A DNA stretch of 64,000 bases, from positions 1 through 64,000 of the forward strand of contig JAGVIE010000061.1 in the NCBI GenBank assembly GCA_020056225.1, given 5' to 3'. A program made the translations under genes and the position numbers. The DNA is from Bacteroidota bacterium. GTDB taxonomy: Bacteria; Bacteroidota; Ignavibacteria; UBA10030; SZUA-254. Below, piece after piece: positions 8,985 through 18,719 of this stretch (its first letter is position 1; the number at the start of each line of letters is the position of its first letter). The notes beneath the pieces are model-generated. The model ran no database searches and was not told the DNA's origin. It saw nothing but the letters and a program-made list of their open reading frames with translations.

Positions 8985-9869
8985 TTGTCATACATAATGA
9001 GAAATACAGTGGTTCTTGGCGTTGTTCTTGTAGTTATTTTTGGGGTGGGATTATTCTTCACTTCATTTACGCTTCCGAAAAAATTCAGAACAATCGAATC
9101 AAATATTAAAAAAATCGAAACTGAGCTTCAGAATACACCCGATCTCGCATACAGATATAATCTCGCGACCGCCCAGCTTGAAGCTGTAAAAAAACACTGG
9201 GAAACCCGCAATAAAGATGTTCCTCAAAAAGATATCACCGGCGAGACCTACGGATATCTCAACAGGACGATGGATGTAAGCGGAGAAATAAAAATGGATA
9301 TGACGTATGCGGGTCCGCGTGATTTTGGCAACTATGGTTATAATCTCTACACCTTAAAAGGCGAAGCGCCGTTCAGAAATCTATTTAAGTTTATCTGGTT
9401 TACGGAAAGCGGGCGCCGCTTATTCAAAGTTTCTAATATTACGCTTAGAGGTTATGAATCAAAATCTGCGACATCGGAAGATACAAAAATTCTTGTATTG
9501 TTCGAGATGGAGTTGCAAGCGTATTATTCTTCTATTCCGGAATTGAATAATGCGCCGGGTCAGCCGGTGGGTTTGCAGAGAACTTTAAGCTCGAACCCAT
9601 TTCATCCGCTGATCATGCATGAAATCCTGCCGCCGCAGGCAGATGAAATTGAAATAGAACGATCCGATCTGAAAGCAGTAATACCCGGAAAGGCATTCAT
9701 CATCGATCAAAATCAAAAATCGAGAGTTCTTGAAGAGGGTGATAAAGTGTATTTAGGATACATCACCCGTATCCTTCCCAATGAAGGAAAGATAGAATGT
9801 TTGTTGAATAAAGGTGGAGTCGCTGAACGTTTTGAACTTATAATTAGAGTTGGTCAACCGCTTAAGTAG
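8985..9869 (+). CDS. PilO/GspM-like periplasmic assembly protein
   Basis: One N-terminal transmembrane helix (about residues 6-29) is followed by a coiled coil (about 30-75) and a periplasmic domain, the layout of PilO/GspM. The C-terminal region (about 215-294: IPGKAFIIDQNQKSRVLEEG) resembles the short SH3-like module of PilP/GspC-type proteins, so PilO and PilP functions may be joined. The TTG at 8985 is chosen because a CGGAG site lies six bases before it; an ATG at 8997 would be 18 bases away. It sits between the PilM-PilN-like gene and the secretin. Confidence 0.55.
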   Translation: MSYIMRNTVVLGVVLVVIFGVGLFFTSFTLPKKFRTIESNIKKIETELQNTPDLAYRYNLATAQLEAVKKHWETRNKDVPQKDITGETYGYLNRTMDVSGEIKMDMTYAGPRDFGNYGYNLYTLKGEAPFRNLFKFIWFTESGRRLFKVSNITLRGYESKSATSEDTKILVLFEMELQAYYSSIPELNNAPGQPVGLQRTLSSNPFHPLIMHEILPPQADEIEIERSDLKAVIPGKAFIIDQNQKSRVLEEGDKVYLGYITRILPNEGKIECLLNKGGVAERFELIIRVGQPLK

Positions 9870-9888
9870 CACAAATTACGGAGTATCC

Positions 9889-11130
9889 ATGAAAAAGAAA
9901 TATATTGTTTTGATGTTTTGCTTATCGCTAATCTCCATTCATGCCGCATTTAGCCAAACGCGCGATGCACGTCTGAAGACGAGGGGTTATGTGAATCCGC
10001 AGGAAATTGTTTCGCTCGATTCCACTATGCGAATGGATCAAGCATTGCTGGTGATAAACGAACTGAGTAAACAATTTGCCGGTAAAATAATTATCGATTT
10101 GGAGAAACGGAGATCTCAAATCGGGGTATATATCGTTAATCAGCATTGGCGTGACGCCCTTGAGATAATACTCACCCGCCATGGATTGACGTTCATCGAG
10201 GAAGCCGATTACATTCGAATCGTCCAGGCGGGTACGGGTGGACCGATATCGGAAACCGGACAACCTGCGCAGATTCCCGGAGAACCGCCACCCACTTTGG
10301 AAGCACGGGACGTGAAAATATCGGCAGTTTTCTTTTCCACCGACGTAACTAAAATGCAAGACTATGGAATAAGCTGGAACTTCTTCAGGAATAAGAAGAA
10401 TGAACCGAATACGAACCTTTATATAAGTGCCGGCATTGGATCCACAGATACTCTCGGCAATATTCCGCCTGCGCCGCGCGGCTCATTTGATAAAGCATTA
10501 GGAGTGTTTTCGTCTCCACCCGAATTTACATTTGCAAACATAGATGCTTTGGTGAAATTTTTCGGCTCGAATAGCCTCGGTGAAATATTGACAAGTCCTG
10601 ATGTTATCGTCCGGAATGGAAGGAAAGGCAGAATTCAGGTCGGCACGGATATATTTGTTGCAACGCGCGATATTGCCGGTAATACAATTAACCAGCAGAT
10701 CTCTACCGGAACGATTATCGAGGTGACACCGATGATCTACAGTCAAGCCGACACTGATTTCATATATCTCGATATTCTTATTGAGCAAAGCGAAGCAAGT
10801 GAAGGACCAAAGATCAGCAGGAATGTGGTTAAAACTCACGCGTTGCTTTACGATGGAGAGGAAACGGTAATCGGAGGATTAGTTCATACTCTCGATATTC
10901 AAACTCGCGAAGGCATTCCGATATTGAAAGATCTGCCATGGTGGTTCCTTGGTCTGCGATATATATTCGGTTCCGACAGTAAACAAAAAATTAAAAATGA
11001 ATTGGTCATACTATTAAAGGTTGAACTTTCCAAACCAATTCGGGATCGGATGCTTGAACGCCGGACTCGGCAAGAGCTTATCAACAACAAGCGCGACGAC
11101 TATAAGAAAGAATTCGATAAGAAAGAGTGA
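9889..11130 (+). CDS. short secretin of the PilQ/GspD family
   Basis: Outer-membrane channel protein of a pilus or secretion machine. From the ATG at 9889 (CGGAG five bases upstream) it has a signal peptide (MKKKYIVLMFCLSLISIHAA), an STN/N-type domain at about residues 40-110, and a C-terminal secretin domain with the conserved 'LGEILTSPDVIVRNG' and 'ETVIGGLVHT...GIPILKDLP' regions. At 413 residues it is much shorter than typical PilQ or GspD because it has only one recognisable N-domain before the channel. An upstream in-frame start at 9850 would overlap the PilO-like gene and lacks a signal peptide. Confidence 0.85.
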   Translation: MKKKYIVLMFCLSLISIHAAFSQTRDARLKTRGYVNPQEIVSLDSTMRMDQALLVINELSKQFAGKIIIDLEKRRSQIGVYIVNQHWRDALEIILTRHGLTFIEEADYIRIVQAGTGGPISETGQPAQIPGEPPPTLEARDVKISAVFFSTDVTKMQDYGISWNFFRNKKNEPNTNLYISAGIGSTDTLGNIPPAPRGSFDKALGVFSSPPEFTFANIDALVKFFGSNSLGEILTSPDVIVRNGRKGRIQVGTDIFVATRDIAGNTINQQISTGTIIEVTPMIYSQADTDFIYLDILIEQSEASEGPKISRNVVKTHALLYDGEETVIGGLVHTLDIQTREGIPILKDLPWWFLGLRYIFGSDSKQKIKNELVILLKVELSKPIRDRMLERRTRQELINNKRDDYKKEFDKKE

Positions 11131-11186
11131 ATCAATCTGACGGATTGAATAATGACATTGACATTATATCTCAAGGAATTTAAATT

Positions 11187-13226
11187 ATGAAATCAAAACT
11201 TATTAGTATCTTGTTGGCAATAGTCTTCACACTCGGTGTGTGGAGCTGTAAAGATGTTCCACCTGAAACAGGCGCGGGCGCAGGTACTTCTATCATACAA
11301 GGTATTGTGTATGATATTAATTCAAGTATCGCCATTCCAAATGCTGCCGTTTATCTGGCGACATCCCTGCGCACCGATTCGATGTACACAGGAACCGATG
11401 GTAAATATCGGTTCGAGGTCGATTTAGGCGCAATTCAAGACATCAATGCAACTCTGACGGTTCGTAAGGCGGGATATATTTCTCGATCTCTCGATCTCTC
11501 GGTTGCACGCGATTCCCTCGTAGATGTCGGATTGAATATCAATATGGCAACACTCGCCGTGATTCAAGGAACTGTCCGCGACAGCAGCGTGTACTTATAT
11601 CCACTGCGAAATGCCACTGTGCTTCTCACACTACCCGGTTATGTGGATTCAGTAGTAACTGCGAAAGAAGGAACATTCCGGCTAACCACAGACCTTGTCG
11701 ATCGTGATTCGTTACAGGTAATCTTTACGGTATACAAAACCGGTTATCGGACAAAAAGATTAACATTCACAATTTTTAAAGGTCTTACCACTGATTTAGG
11801 CGACGTACTTCTCGCAGTCGATAAAGCGTCCACTGTTACACAAGTGTTCGGCAGGGTTTTTGACGATCAATCGAAACTTCCAATCACGAACGCGACGGTT
11901 ACTTTGGTTTCTAATCTTATGACAGACAGCGTGTTTACATCATTCAGCGGAGATTATTCGTTCTCTATTGATCTTCAGGGATTACCTTCACTTCAAGGAT
12001 TGTTGAAGGTTGATAAGAATGGATACAAATCTCAAAGCTCGACATTTACTTCCGAAGCCGGGAAAACATTCTCACAAGATTTTTACATTATCAGAGATAC
12101 AACAACGGCAATCCGGGATACGAGTGCCACCAGTTTATTTGCACATTCAATAGCGTTTGTTAGCTTGAGTGCAAGAGAAATCTCCGTTTACGGTGTTGGT
12201 GGGACTGAGGCATCCATTGTTGTTTGGGAAGCAAGGGATTCGCTCGGTTTCCCAATCGACATAGACCATCGTGATACAATTGAATTTGCATTGGTAGGTG
12301 TACCAGTTTCCGGTGGGGCATACGTGTCACCAGCAAGAGCCATCACGAATGCCTCAGGTAGAGTCGCAACTACTATCAACAGTGGGACTGTATCCGGCGT
12401 CGTCCAGTTTGTTGCTACACTCCATCGTGATATCGATGGACATATAATTCGATCGACGCCAGTTATTATTACAATAAATGCGGGTTTACCGGATCAAGCC
12501 CATTTCTCGATTGGTGCCGATCAGCTTAATTTTGCCGGTTATGATTGGCTGGCGCGACCAGACGGAATATTGGTTCAGGTCGGCGATAAGTACAGCAATC
12601 CGGTGAAAGTAAATACTGCAGTTTACTTCAATACCACAGCTGGTGTTGTAACAGCATCCGGATTTACAAATATCACAAGTCATGCTAGAGTTACGCTTTA
12701 TAGCGGTAATCCACTTCCTAAACTATCTTTGGCTGATCTTGCGCAATACGGTTTCACCCCGGCGGAAGTTGGAGACGGAACAGGATATTTATGGGTAAAA
12801 GCTCAATCGCTCGGTGAGAATAGTGTAGAGGTCACAGATAGTATTCTACTACTCATGTCGGCCAGCTCATATATATCTGCTACAGTTCCACCGAATTTTC
12901 ACCTTGATAGTGGAACATGTGTCCAAATACCTGTTACAATATCTGATAGGTTTGGCAACCCGCTTGCACCGGGGACACAAATCTCAACGGAGGTTAAATT
13001 CAGTCCCCCTGAAGGGACAAACTGGGCAGTTCGGGCAACTGGTTTACCGGATGATCCGCTTGCAGATTACTTAATTCGCGGTCCAAATAGAACTGATTTT
13101 ACCCTAACAGTCTGCGATGCTACGCCCGGTGGTACACCGCAAGCGATGCCCTTTGTTGTAACGATTCGTGTCACGGGACCCAATGGCAATGTTTATACAA
13201 ATATCAATGGTGTTGTCGGACCCTAA
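11187..13226 (+). CDS. Ig-like surface lipoprotein, candidate filament-associated adhesin
   Basis: A lipoprotein signal ending GVWSC (Cys21) is followed by three successive carboxypeptidase-regulatory-like beta-sandwich repeats (about residues 36-115, 120-205, 215-300), each with a 'TDGKYRF'-type strand, then a Big_1-like Ig region (about 320-430) and further beta-rich sequence. The 679-residue protein is the last gene of the secretin operon, 56 bases after the secretin, and a terminator follows. Such architectures are typical of surface-exposed binding proteins. Membership in the operon suggests that it works with, or is delivered by, the filament system. No catalytic motif is visible. Confidence 0.65.
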   Translation: MKSKLISILLAIVFTLGVWSCKDVPPETGAGAGTSIIQGIVYDINSSIAIPNAAVYLATSLRTDSMYTGTDGKYRFEVDLGAIQDINATLTVRKAGYISRSLDLSVARDSLVDVGLNINMATLAVIQGTVRDSSVYLYPLRNATVLLTLPGYVDSVVTAKEGTFRLTTDLVDRDSLQVIFTVYKTGYRTKRLTFTIFKGLTTDLGDVLLAVDKASTVTQVFGRVFDDQSKLPITNATVTLVSNLMTDSVFTSFSGDYSFSIDLQGLPSLQGLLKVDKNGYKSQSSTFTSEAGKTFSQDFYIIRDTTTAIRDTSATSLFAHSIAFVSLSAREISVYGVGGTEASIVVWEARDSLGFPIDIDHRDTIEFALVGVPVSGGAYVSPARAITNASGRVATTINSGTVSGVVQFVATLHRDIDGHIIRSTPVIITINAGLPDQAHFSIGADQLNFAGYDWLARPDGILVQVGDKYSNPVKVNTAVYFNTTAGVVTASGFTNITSHARVTLYSGNPLPKLSLADLAQYGFTPAEVGDGTGYLWVKAQSLGENSVEVTDSILLLMSASSYISATVPPNFHLDSGTCVQIPVTISDRFGNPLAPGTQISTEVKFSPPEGTNWAVRATGLPDDPLADYLIRGPNRTDFTLTVCDATPGGTPQAMPFVVTIRVTGPNGNVYTNINGVVGP

Positions 13227-13251
13227 CTATCCTTAGGTTCCTAATCATTTC

Positions 13252-13287
13252 AAAAGAAAAGCTGTCCAAACGGATAGCTTTTCTTTT
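13252..13287. terminator. bidirectional Rho-independent terminator
   Basis: A 16-bp stem, AAAAGAAAAGCTGTCC (13252-13267) with GGATAGCTTTTCTTTT (13272-13287), carries one G-T pair and an AAAC loop. It has a T-rich flank on both strands. It lies between the convergent lipoprotein gene (plus) and hemL (minus) and can end both transcripts. Confidence 0.88.
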
Positions 13288-13310
13288 TGGACTTGTTAGG
13301 ATGATTGCAA

Positions 13311-14600
13311 TTAGAGAATTTCTTTCAAAGATGTAAGGTTAGCCGCTATAGTTTTTTCAATATCGTCCTCAGTATGAGCGGCAGAAATAAACGCCGCTTC
13401 AAATTGTGACGGCGGGAGGTAAATCCCCTGCTTGAGCATCTCTTGAAAATATCCCGCAAACAATTTTGTATTTGATGTTTTTGCTGTGTCGTAGTCTGTT
13501 ACATCGCAACCTGTGAAGAAAAGCGTAAACATCGAACCGACGCGGTTAATCCGGTAATTCAACCCAAGCCGCCTGAGGTTATCGAGTATTCCTTCTTCAA
13601 GTTGACGTGCCAATTTTCCTAATCTTTTATAAATAGATTTTTGTGAGGATAGAATTGAAAGCATTTCGTATCCCGCTGACATTGCAAGTGGATTTCCGGA
13701 AAGCGTTCCAGCCTGATACATCGGTCCGTTTGGAGCTACCATCTTCATAATTTCCCGCTTGCCGCCGTATGCGCCTACAGGCAGCCCGCCGCCGATGATT
13801 TTTCCGAGTGTAGTTAAATCCGGTTTAATGTTGTACAGCCCTTGCGCACCGCCCGGTGCGACGCGGAATCCTGTCATCACTTCATCGAGGATGAAGACAA
13901 TTTTTTCTTTTGTGCATAACGCACGAAGTTGTTGAAGGAATCCCTGCTTCGGCGGCACGCATCCCATATTACCGACAATTGGTTCGACAATAATTGCCGC
14001 AATATCAGATCGGTGAGCTTTAATTAATTCCTTCACCGTGTCAATGTTGTTGAATTTTGCATTCAATGTGTCACGAGCAATCCCTCTCGTGATTCCCGGG
14101 CTGTCGGGTGTGCCAAGCGTAGTTGCGCCGGATCCCGCTTTGATGAGAAAGGAATCTCCGTGTCCGTGGTAGCATCCCTCGAATTTAATAATTTTGGATT
14201 TACCTGTATATGCGCGCGCAAGTCGGATTGCACTCATGGTTGCCTCTGTGCCGGAGTTGACCATTCGAACCATTTCAATCGATGGAATAAGTTCAGTGAT
14301 AAGTTTTGCCATCTTCACTTCAAGCTCTGTTGGCGCGCCGAAGCTCGTACCGTTTTTAGCTGTCTCCCCGATTGCTTTCAGTATGCGTGGATGTGAATGA
14401 CCAAGTATCATTGGTCCCCACGAGCCTACATAGTCTATATATTTGTTGCCATCGACATCCCACATGTAAGCGCCTTTCGCTTTCTGAATAAAAAGCGGGT
14501 TCAATCCAACTGATTTATATGCTCGTACGGGTGAATTTACTCCACCCGGAATTACCTTCTTCGCGCTGTTAAAAAGTTTTGTCGATTTGCTTGTCTTCAT
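13311..14600 (-). CDS. hemL: glutamate-1-semialdehyde 2,1-aminomutase
   Basis: A PLP enzyme that converts glutamate-1-semialdehyde to 5-aminolevulinate, the second step of the C5 heme route. The 429-residue length is normal. It shows '[14 protein letters not shown]' near the N-terminus, '[11 protein letters not shown]', '[10 protein letters not shown]' (PLP-binding Asp) and the PLP lysine in '[13 protein letters not shown]'. It is the last gene of the minus-strand heme cluster, 87 bases after the epimerase, and ends at the bidirectional terminator. No clear ribosome binding site precedes the ATG; the start is set by alignment with the family's usual N-terminus. Confidence 0.96.
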   Translation of the reverse strand: MKTSKSTKLFNSAKKVIPGGVNSPVRAYKSVGLNPLFIQKAKGAYMWDVDGNKYIDYVGSWGPMILGHSHPRILKAIGETAKNGTSFGAPTELEVKMAKLITELIPSIEMVRMVNSGTEATMSAIRLARAYTGKSKIIKFEGCYHGHGDSFLIKAGSGATTLGTPDSPGITRGIARDTLNAKFNNIDTVKELIKAHRSDIAAIIVEPIVGNMGCVPPKQGFLQQLRALCTKEKIVFILDEVMTGFRVAPGGAQGLYNIKPDLTTLGKIIGGGLPVGAYGGKREIMKMVAPNGPMYQAGTLSGNPLAMSAGYEMLSILSSQKSIYKRLGKLARQLEEGILDNLRRLGLNYRINRVGSMFTLFFTGCDVTDYDTAKTSNTKLFAGYFQEMLKQGIYLPPSQFEAAFISAAHTEDDIEKTIAANLTSLKEIL

Positions 14601-14687
14601 ATGTTCAACTCAAAATTGAAAAGTATAAAATAAAAATCTTGTTTAACCAATTTACAATCCATAAATCAAAATCCCAAATCTCATATC

Positions 14688-15668
14688 TCATATCATCCCA
14701 TTCTCATTATACCACTCGTATGCTTCTCTGATTGCATCTTCGATAAAGGTTGGGTTGTATCCAAGTTCCCGTTTTGCTTTCTCGATGGAATACCAATTAT
14801 ACAAACCTGCCGCCGCTGTGAGATCGGATGTCAATGGCGGCTGGGTATGTGTAATATCACCGACTAGATCAAGGACTTTTCCCGCTAATTTGACCATCCA
14901 GACCGGTACCTTTAACTTCGGTGGCTTGCCGTCTAAAATTTTCGCAACCAATTGAAAAACTTCCCGATGGGTTAAATTTACTCCGCCGAGGATATATCGC
15001 TCGCCGTTCCTGCCGTGAAGTGCCGCTGCAATCTCACCGGCAACAACATCGTGCACGCTAACTATATTCATGCCTCCCTCAACATACGATGGAATACGTC
15101 CATGTTTAATATCCTTTAGGATAATACCGCCGTGTGTATTGATGTCACGAGGTCCTATGATTATCGATGGATTTATAATAGAAGAATTCAATCCCTTATC
15201 AACTCCCTTGAGAATTTCAAGCTCGGCGAGATGTTTTGTATATCTATATGAATACAGAGCGCCCCAGTTATATGCTGTCGATTCATCGATTAGTCCGCGA
15301 TCGGTTCTATAGCCGAGAGCTGCAACAGAGCTAGTGTGGACGAGTTTTTCTATGCCAGTCTCCAAACAAGTATCGACTATATTCTTTGTGCCGCTGACAT
15401 TAACTTCGAATTGTTCTTTTCTTTTTCTCTTCCAGAAAGTTACAAGAGCCGCAGTATGAAAAACAGTATCGCATCCGCGCATTGCACTGGCAAGTGAATC
15501 ACGATCAATGATATCGCCGATAACATGTTCAACCTCAATGCCTCTGAGTGTAATATCGTTAGATGATGCACGCTGAAACGAGCGAACATTGTACCCCCGG
15601 CGTATGAGTTCTCTTACAAGATTAGAGCCGATAAAGCCGGTACCGCCGGTGACGAGAATGTTTTTCAC
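14688..15668 (-). CDS. NAD-dependent epimerase/dehydratase (extended SDR)
   Basis: An extended short-chain dehydrogenase with an N-terminal Rossmann motif GGTGFIG (about residues 8-14) and the catalytic Tyr-x3-Lys in YRYTK (about 147-151), preceded by the Ser of 'VHTSSVAALG'. It resembles the dihydroflavonol-4-reductase/hopanoid-associated epimerase subgroup. The 326-residue length is typical. It lies between hemB and hemL with a nine-base gap to hemB and so is co-transcribed with heme genes, but no known heme step needs it. Substrate is unknown. Confidence 0.8.
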   Translation of the reverse strand: MKNILVTGGTGFIGSNLVRELIRRGYNVRSFQRASSNDITLRGIEVEHVIGDIIDRDSLASAMRGCDTVFHTAALVTFWKRKRKEQFEVNVSGTKNIVDTCLETGIEKLVHTSSVAALGYRTDRGLIDESTAYNWGALYSYRYTKHLAELEILKGVDKGLNSSIINPSIIIGPRDINTHGGIILKDIKHGRIPSYVEGGMNIVSVHDVVAGEIAAALHGRNGERYILGGVNLTHREVFQLVAKILDGKPPKLKVPVWMVKLAGKVLDLVGDITHTQPPLTSDLTAAAGLYNWYSIEKAKRELGYNPTFIEDAIREAYEWYNENGMI

Positions 15669-15677
15669 GAAAGGGTA

Positions 15678-16691
15678 TTACAGCAGTTTTGCCGCTTCTT
15701 TTGCATGATATGTCAGAATCAAATCCGCGCCGGCGCGTTTGATACTTGTGAGTATTTCCATCATCACACGCTGTTCATCTATCCAGCCGAGTTTGCTTGC
15801 GGCTTTCACCATAGAATACTCGCCGCTTACGTTGTACGCCGCAGTCGGCATATGGAATGTATCTTTCACCCGGCGAATTACATCAAGGTATGAGAGAGCG
15901 GGTTTTACCATGACGATGTCCGCGCCTTCCTCGATATCCGTTTGAACTTCTCTGAGGGCTTCATTAGAATTCGCCGGATCCATCTGGTGCGAGCGGCGGT
16001 CGCCGAATTTCGGTGTGCTCTCTGCCGCCTCGCGGAACGGTCCGTAAAATCCCGAAGCATACTTAGCGGCATACGACATGATTGGAATATTCAGAAAATC
16101 ATTCGCATCGAGGATTGCGCGGATTGCTTTCACGCGTCCATCGAACATATCGGACGGGGCAATCATGTCAGCACCAGCTTGAGCATGCGTGAGAGCTTCT
16201 TTTGCAAGCAGCTCAATTGATCTATCGTTTACGATCTGGTCGCCTTTCACTATACCGCAGTGACCATGAGAAGTATATTCACAAAGGCAGACATCGGTTA
16301 TCACGACAAGTTCGGGAACTTCTTTCTTGATTGCCCGGACTGACTGTTGTATTATTCCCTTCGGATCGTAAGCTCCGCTGCCGACTTCATCTTTATGCGC
16401 AGGAATTCCAAACAGTATCACTGCCGGAATGCCGAGAGATTTTACCTGAACGCATTCTTTCACGAGTACATCTATCGACATCTGGTAAACGCCGGGCATG
16501 GAAGAGATCTCTTTCTTTACTTTTTTTCCGGTAACTGCAAAAAGAGGATAAATGAAATCATTTTTCGACAGTTCTGTTTCCCTCACCATTGAACGAAGTT
16601 GAGCGGTCATTCGCGTACGGCGAAGACGTTTAAAATTATTGGATTCCATCGTAGTTAAATGTCCCGACTTTTGTTGTTTAGTGCCTGGCAT
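15678..16691 (-). CDS. hemB: delta-aminolevulinic acid dehydratase (porphobilinogen synthase)
   Basis: Condenses two 5-aminolevulinate molecules to porphobilinogen. The 337-residue protein has the two active-site lysines in '[14 protein letters not shown]' and '[13 protein letters not shown]' and the three-cysteine zinc site in [14 protein letters not shown], so the zinc-dependent type is expected. An AAGGAA site seven bases before 16691 supports this start, which adds 14 residues before the second Met. It is upstream of the epimerase and hemL in the same direction; the 108 bases before it may carry a promoter, but none is clear. Confidence 0.96.
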   Translation of the reverse strand: MPGTKQQKSGHLTTMESNNFKRLRRTRMTAQLRSMVRETELSKNDFIYPLFAVTGKKVKKEISSMPGVYQMSIDVLVKECVQVKSLGIPAVILFGIPAHKDEVGSGAYDPKGIIQQSVRAIKKEVPELVVITDVCLCEYTSHGHCGIVKGDQIVNDRSIELLAKEALTHAQAGADMIAPSDMFDGRVKAIRAILDANDFLNIPIMSYAAKYASGFYGPFREAAESTPKFGDRRSHQMDPANSNEALREVQTDIEEGADIVMVKPALSYLDVIRRVKDTFHMPTAAYNVSGEYSMVKAASKLGWIDEQRVMMEILTSIKRAGADLILTYHAKEAAKLL

Positions 16692-16799
16692 AGTAATTTC
16701 CTTATTAATCGAACTGAGATTTGATTCAATTTACCAAACTCCCGTCTGATCTACAAATATTAATGTGATGGCAAGTTCAGTATCGCTTCAAATAATCTG

Positions 16800-17600
16800 C
16801 TATATTTTTTTCAAGAAGGTGAGAAGATGTTTGTTAAAGGCGTCCGGATTTTCAAGATTGCATAGATGTGCGGCGTCAGGAATAATGTGCATCTCTGCCT
16901 TCGGAATTTGTTCCTTCATTGAAGATAAAACTGCAGGTGGAGTAATCTCGTCATAGTTGCCTGCCATGAGCAAAGTTGGCACATTGATATTCCGAAGCCA
17001 CGATGAAGTGTCGGTTCGGGCAGCGAGGGCGATAAGCATTCCGGTAATTGCGATAGGTGACGCTCTGTCTATAATTTCGCGGAGGAGTTTTACGATCTCG
17101 GGTTTATTCTTAATTGTGTTCTCATAAAGAACTGTCGGGATAAAAGTGTTGGCGAATTTCTTAGCCCCAAATATTTTAACACTCTTTGCCTGCAGTGCCC
17201 TTTTAATTTTTATCTCGTTCGTATCCGCTTCGCTTCGTGTATCGCACAAAACAAGTCCTTTTAGACGATCCGGATTTCTTTCTGCCGTTCTTAGGGCGAT
17301 GTAGCCGCCCATTGAAAGTCCGACTACAACCGCTTGTGATATTTTAAGAAGATCGAGTAATCCGACTAAATCGTCGACACAATACTCTATCGTATATTGA
17401 CCATTTCCTACACCGCTTAGCCCGTGTCCGCGAACGTCATAAGCCACGACATAATAATCTGTTTTCAATGCTTCGATCTGTGGTTTCCACATTTTCTTAC
17501 TGAAAGGAAATCCATGTATGAGCACAACGGGCAAATTGGTGCTTGAACCTTCAACAATGTAATCAATGCCAAAGCCGTTAATCTTTGTGTACATTAACAT
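16800..17600 (-). CDS. alpha/beta-fold hydrolase
   Basis: The 266-residue protein shows the alpha/beta hydrolase pattern: oxyanion 'LIHGFPFSKKMW', nucleophile elbow GLSMGG (Ser near residue 92), an acid in 'LMAGNYDEITPP' and a catalytic His in 'PDAAHLCNLE'. It is closest in style to 3-oxoadipate enol-lactonase/non-heme peroxidase-like hydrolases, so the substrate cannot be stated. An AGGGAG site precedes the ATG. It lies between the TerC gene and hemB on the heme strand and is a likely passenger of that transcript. Confidence 0.85.
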   Translation of the reverse strand: MLMYTKINGFGIDYIVEGSSTNLPVVLIHGFPFSKKMWKPQIEALKTDYYVVAYDVRGHGLSGVGNGQYTIEYCVDDLVGLLDLLKISQAVVVGLSMGGYIALRTAERNPDRLKGLVLCDTRSEADTNEIKIKRALQAKSVKIFGAKKFANTFIPTVLYENTIKNKPEIVKLLREIIDRASPIAITGMLIALAARTDTSSWLRNINVPTLLMAGNYDEITPPAVLSSMKEQIPKAEMHIIPDAAHLCNLENPDAFNKHLLTFLKKI

Positions 17601-17639
17601 GTTTCTCCCTTGAGGATGGAATGAACACGGGGTGCCGTT

Positions 17640-18569
17640 TTATTTTTCTTTTGATGATTCAACTTTCTTCTGATTGAGAATCGAAGCAACTATCGATAGC
17701 GTAATAATGCCGAATATCATTACAAGCGAAGCGATGATCGGTACTTTATACCACGGTTCAATAAGCATCTTAATGCCGATAAATCCAAGAACAACAGATA
17801 AACCATATTTTAGATATTTGAATTGTTTCATGAAACCGGCAACAACAAAGTATAATGATCGAAGTCCAAGTATCGCAAAGATGTTAGATGTGTAAATGAT
17901 GAACGTGTCACGTGTTATTGCGAATATTGCAGGGATGGAATCGGTGGCAAATGCGATGTCGGTACTTTCAATCATCAAGAGGACGAGGAAAAGAGGGGTC
18001 ATGTATCGCTTACCGTTGTGCCTGACGATGAATTTTTCCCCCTCATAATCCTTTGTTACCGGCAGAATCTTTCGCGCGAAGCGAATTAACGGATTATGTT
18101 CCGGATGAATTTCGGTTTCTTTTTGGATAGCAAGCTTGATCGCAGTGAAAACCAGAAACGCACCCAAGAGATAAAGTATCCAGTGGAATTGAGAAATCAA
18201 TGCCGCACCTGCAACAATAAAAATTGCCCGAAAGATGATAGCACCTAATATTCCCCAGAATAAAACCTTATGCTGTGCATGTTTGGGAACCCCAAAAAAG
18301 GAAAAGATAACAATAAAAACAAAAACATTATCAACCGATAATGCTTCCTCAACAACATAACCCGTGTAGTATTCGAGAGCTTTTTGACCGCCAAGATCGT
18401 ACCAGATGTAAACTCCGAAGAGTAATGCGAGACTTACCCAGACCGCTGTCCAGCTTAATGCTTCCTTCATGGAAGGAAAATGTGCGCGTTTCTGGATAAT
18501 TCCTAAATCCAGAATCAGCATTAATAATATAAAAATATTGAATAAAACTAAGATTAAATTTTCACTCAA
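17640..18569 (-). CDS. TerC/Alx-family integral membrane protein
   Basis: The 309-residue protein with about eight or nine hydrophobic segments matches the TerC/Alx family; members with studied function export manganese or serve in metal loading of exported proteins. Family residues are visible in 'EEALSVDNVFVFIVIFSFF' and 'IESTDIAFATDSIPAIFAIT' (acidic residues inside the membrane). A GGGGA site lies six bases before the TTG start. It sits between the protoporphyrinogen oxidase and the hydrolase within the heme cluster, which suggests a link between heme/iron and manganese homeostasis. No yybP-ykoY riboswitch is visible upstream. Confidence 0.9.
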   Translation of the reverse strand: MSENLILVLFNIFILLMLILDLGIIQKRAHFPSMKEALSWTAVWVSLALLFGVYIWYDLGGQKALEYYTGYVVEEALSVDNVFVFIVIFSFFGVPKHAQHKVLFWGILGAIIFRAIFIVAGAALISQFHWILYLLGAFLVFTAIKLAIQKETEIHPEHNPLIRFARKILPVTKDYEGEKFIVRHNGKRYMTPLFLVLLMIESTDIAFATDSIPAIFAITRDTFIIYTSNIFAILGLRSLYFVVAGFMKQFKYLKYGLSVVLGFIGIKMLIEPWYKVPIIASLVMIFGIITLSIVASILNQKKVESSKEK

Positions 18570-18634
18570 GAGATCCCCTGCCTGTATATTTTGTGGGTAT
18601 AGTGTTTAAACAAGAAAAGATTATTAGTTTGCAA

Positions 18635-18646
18635 GTATCCGGATAC
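18635..18646. promoter_or_regulatory. 12-bp perfect palindrome upstream of the TerC-family gene
   Basis: GTATCCGGATAC is a perfect palindrome about 66 bases upstream of the TTG start of the TerC-family gene, in a 150-base intergenic stretch. It could be an operator for a dimeric regulator. No other copy was noticed in the window, so a chance occurrence is possible. Confidence 0.25.
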
Positions 18647-18719
18647 AATCATAATTTAAATGAGAATATGTACGGAAGATTTTATCCAATGTACTGATTT
18701 TTCTCCAATAAAACATAAT

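Noticed and set aside
18570-18719. Manganese (yybP-ykoY) riboswitch upstream of the TerC-family gene
   Set aside because: The conserved GGGGAGUA and CGCUGA-type elements are not found on the minus strand.
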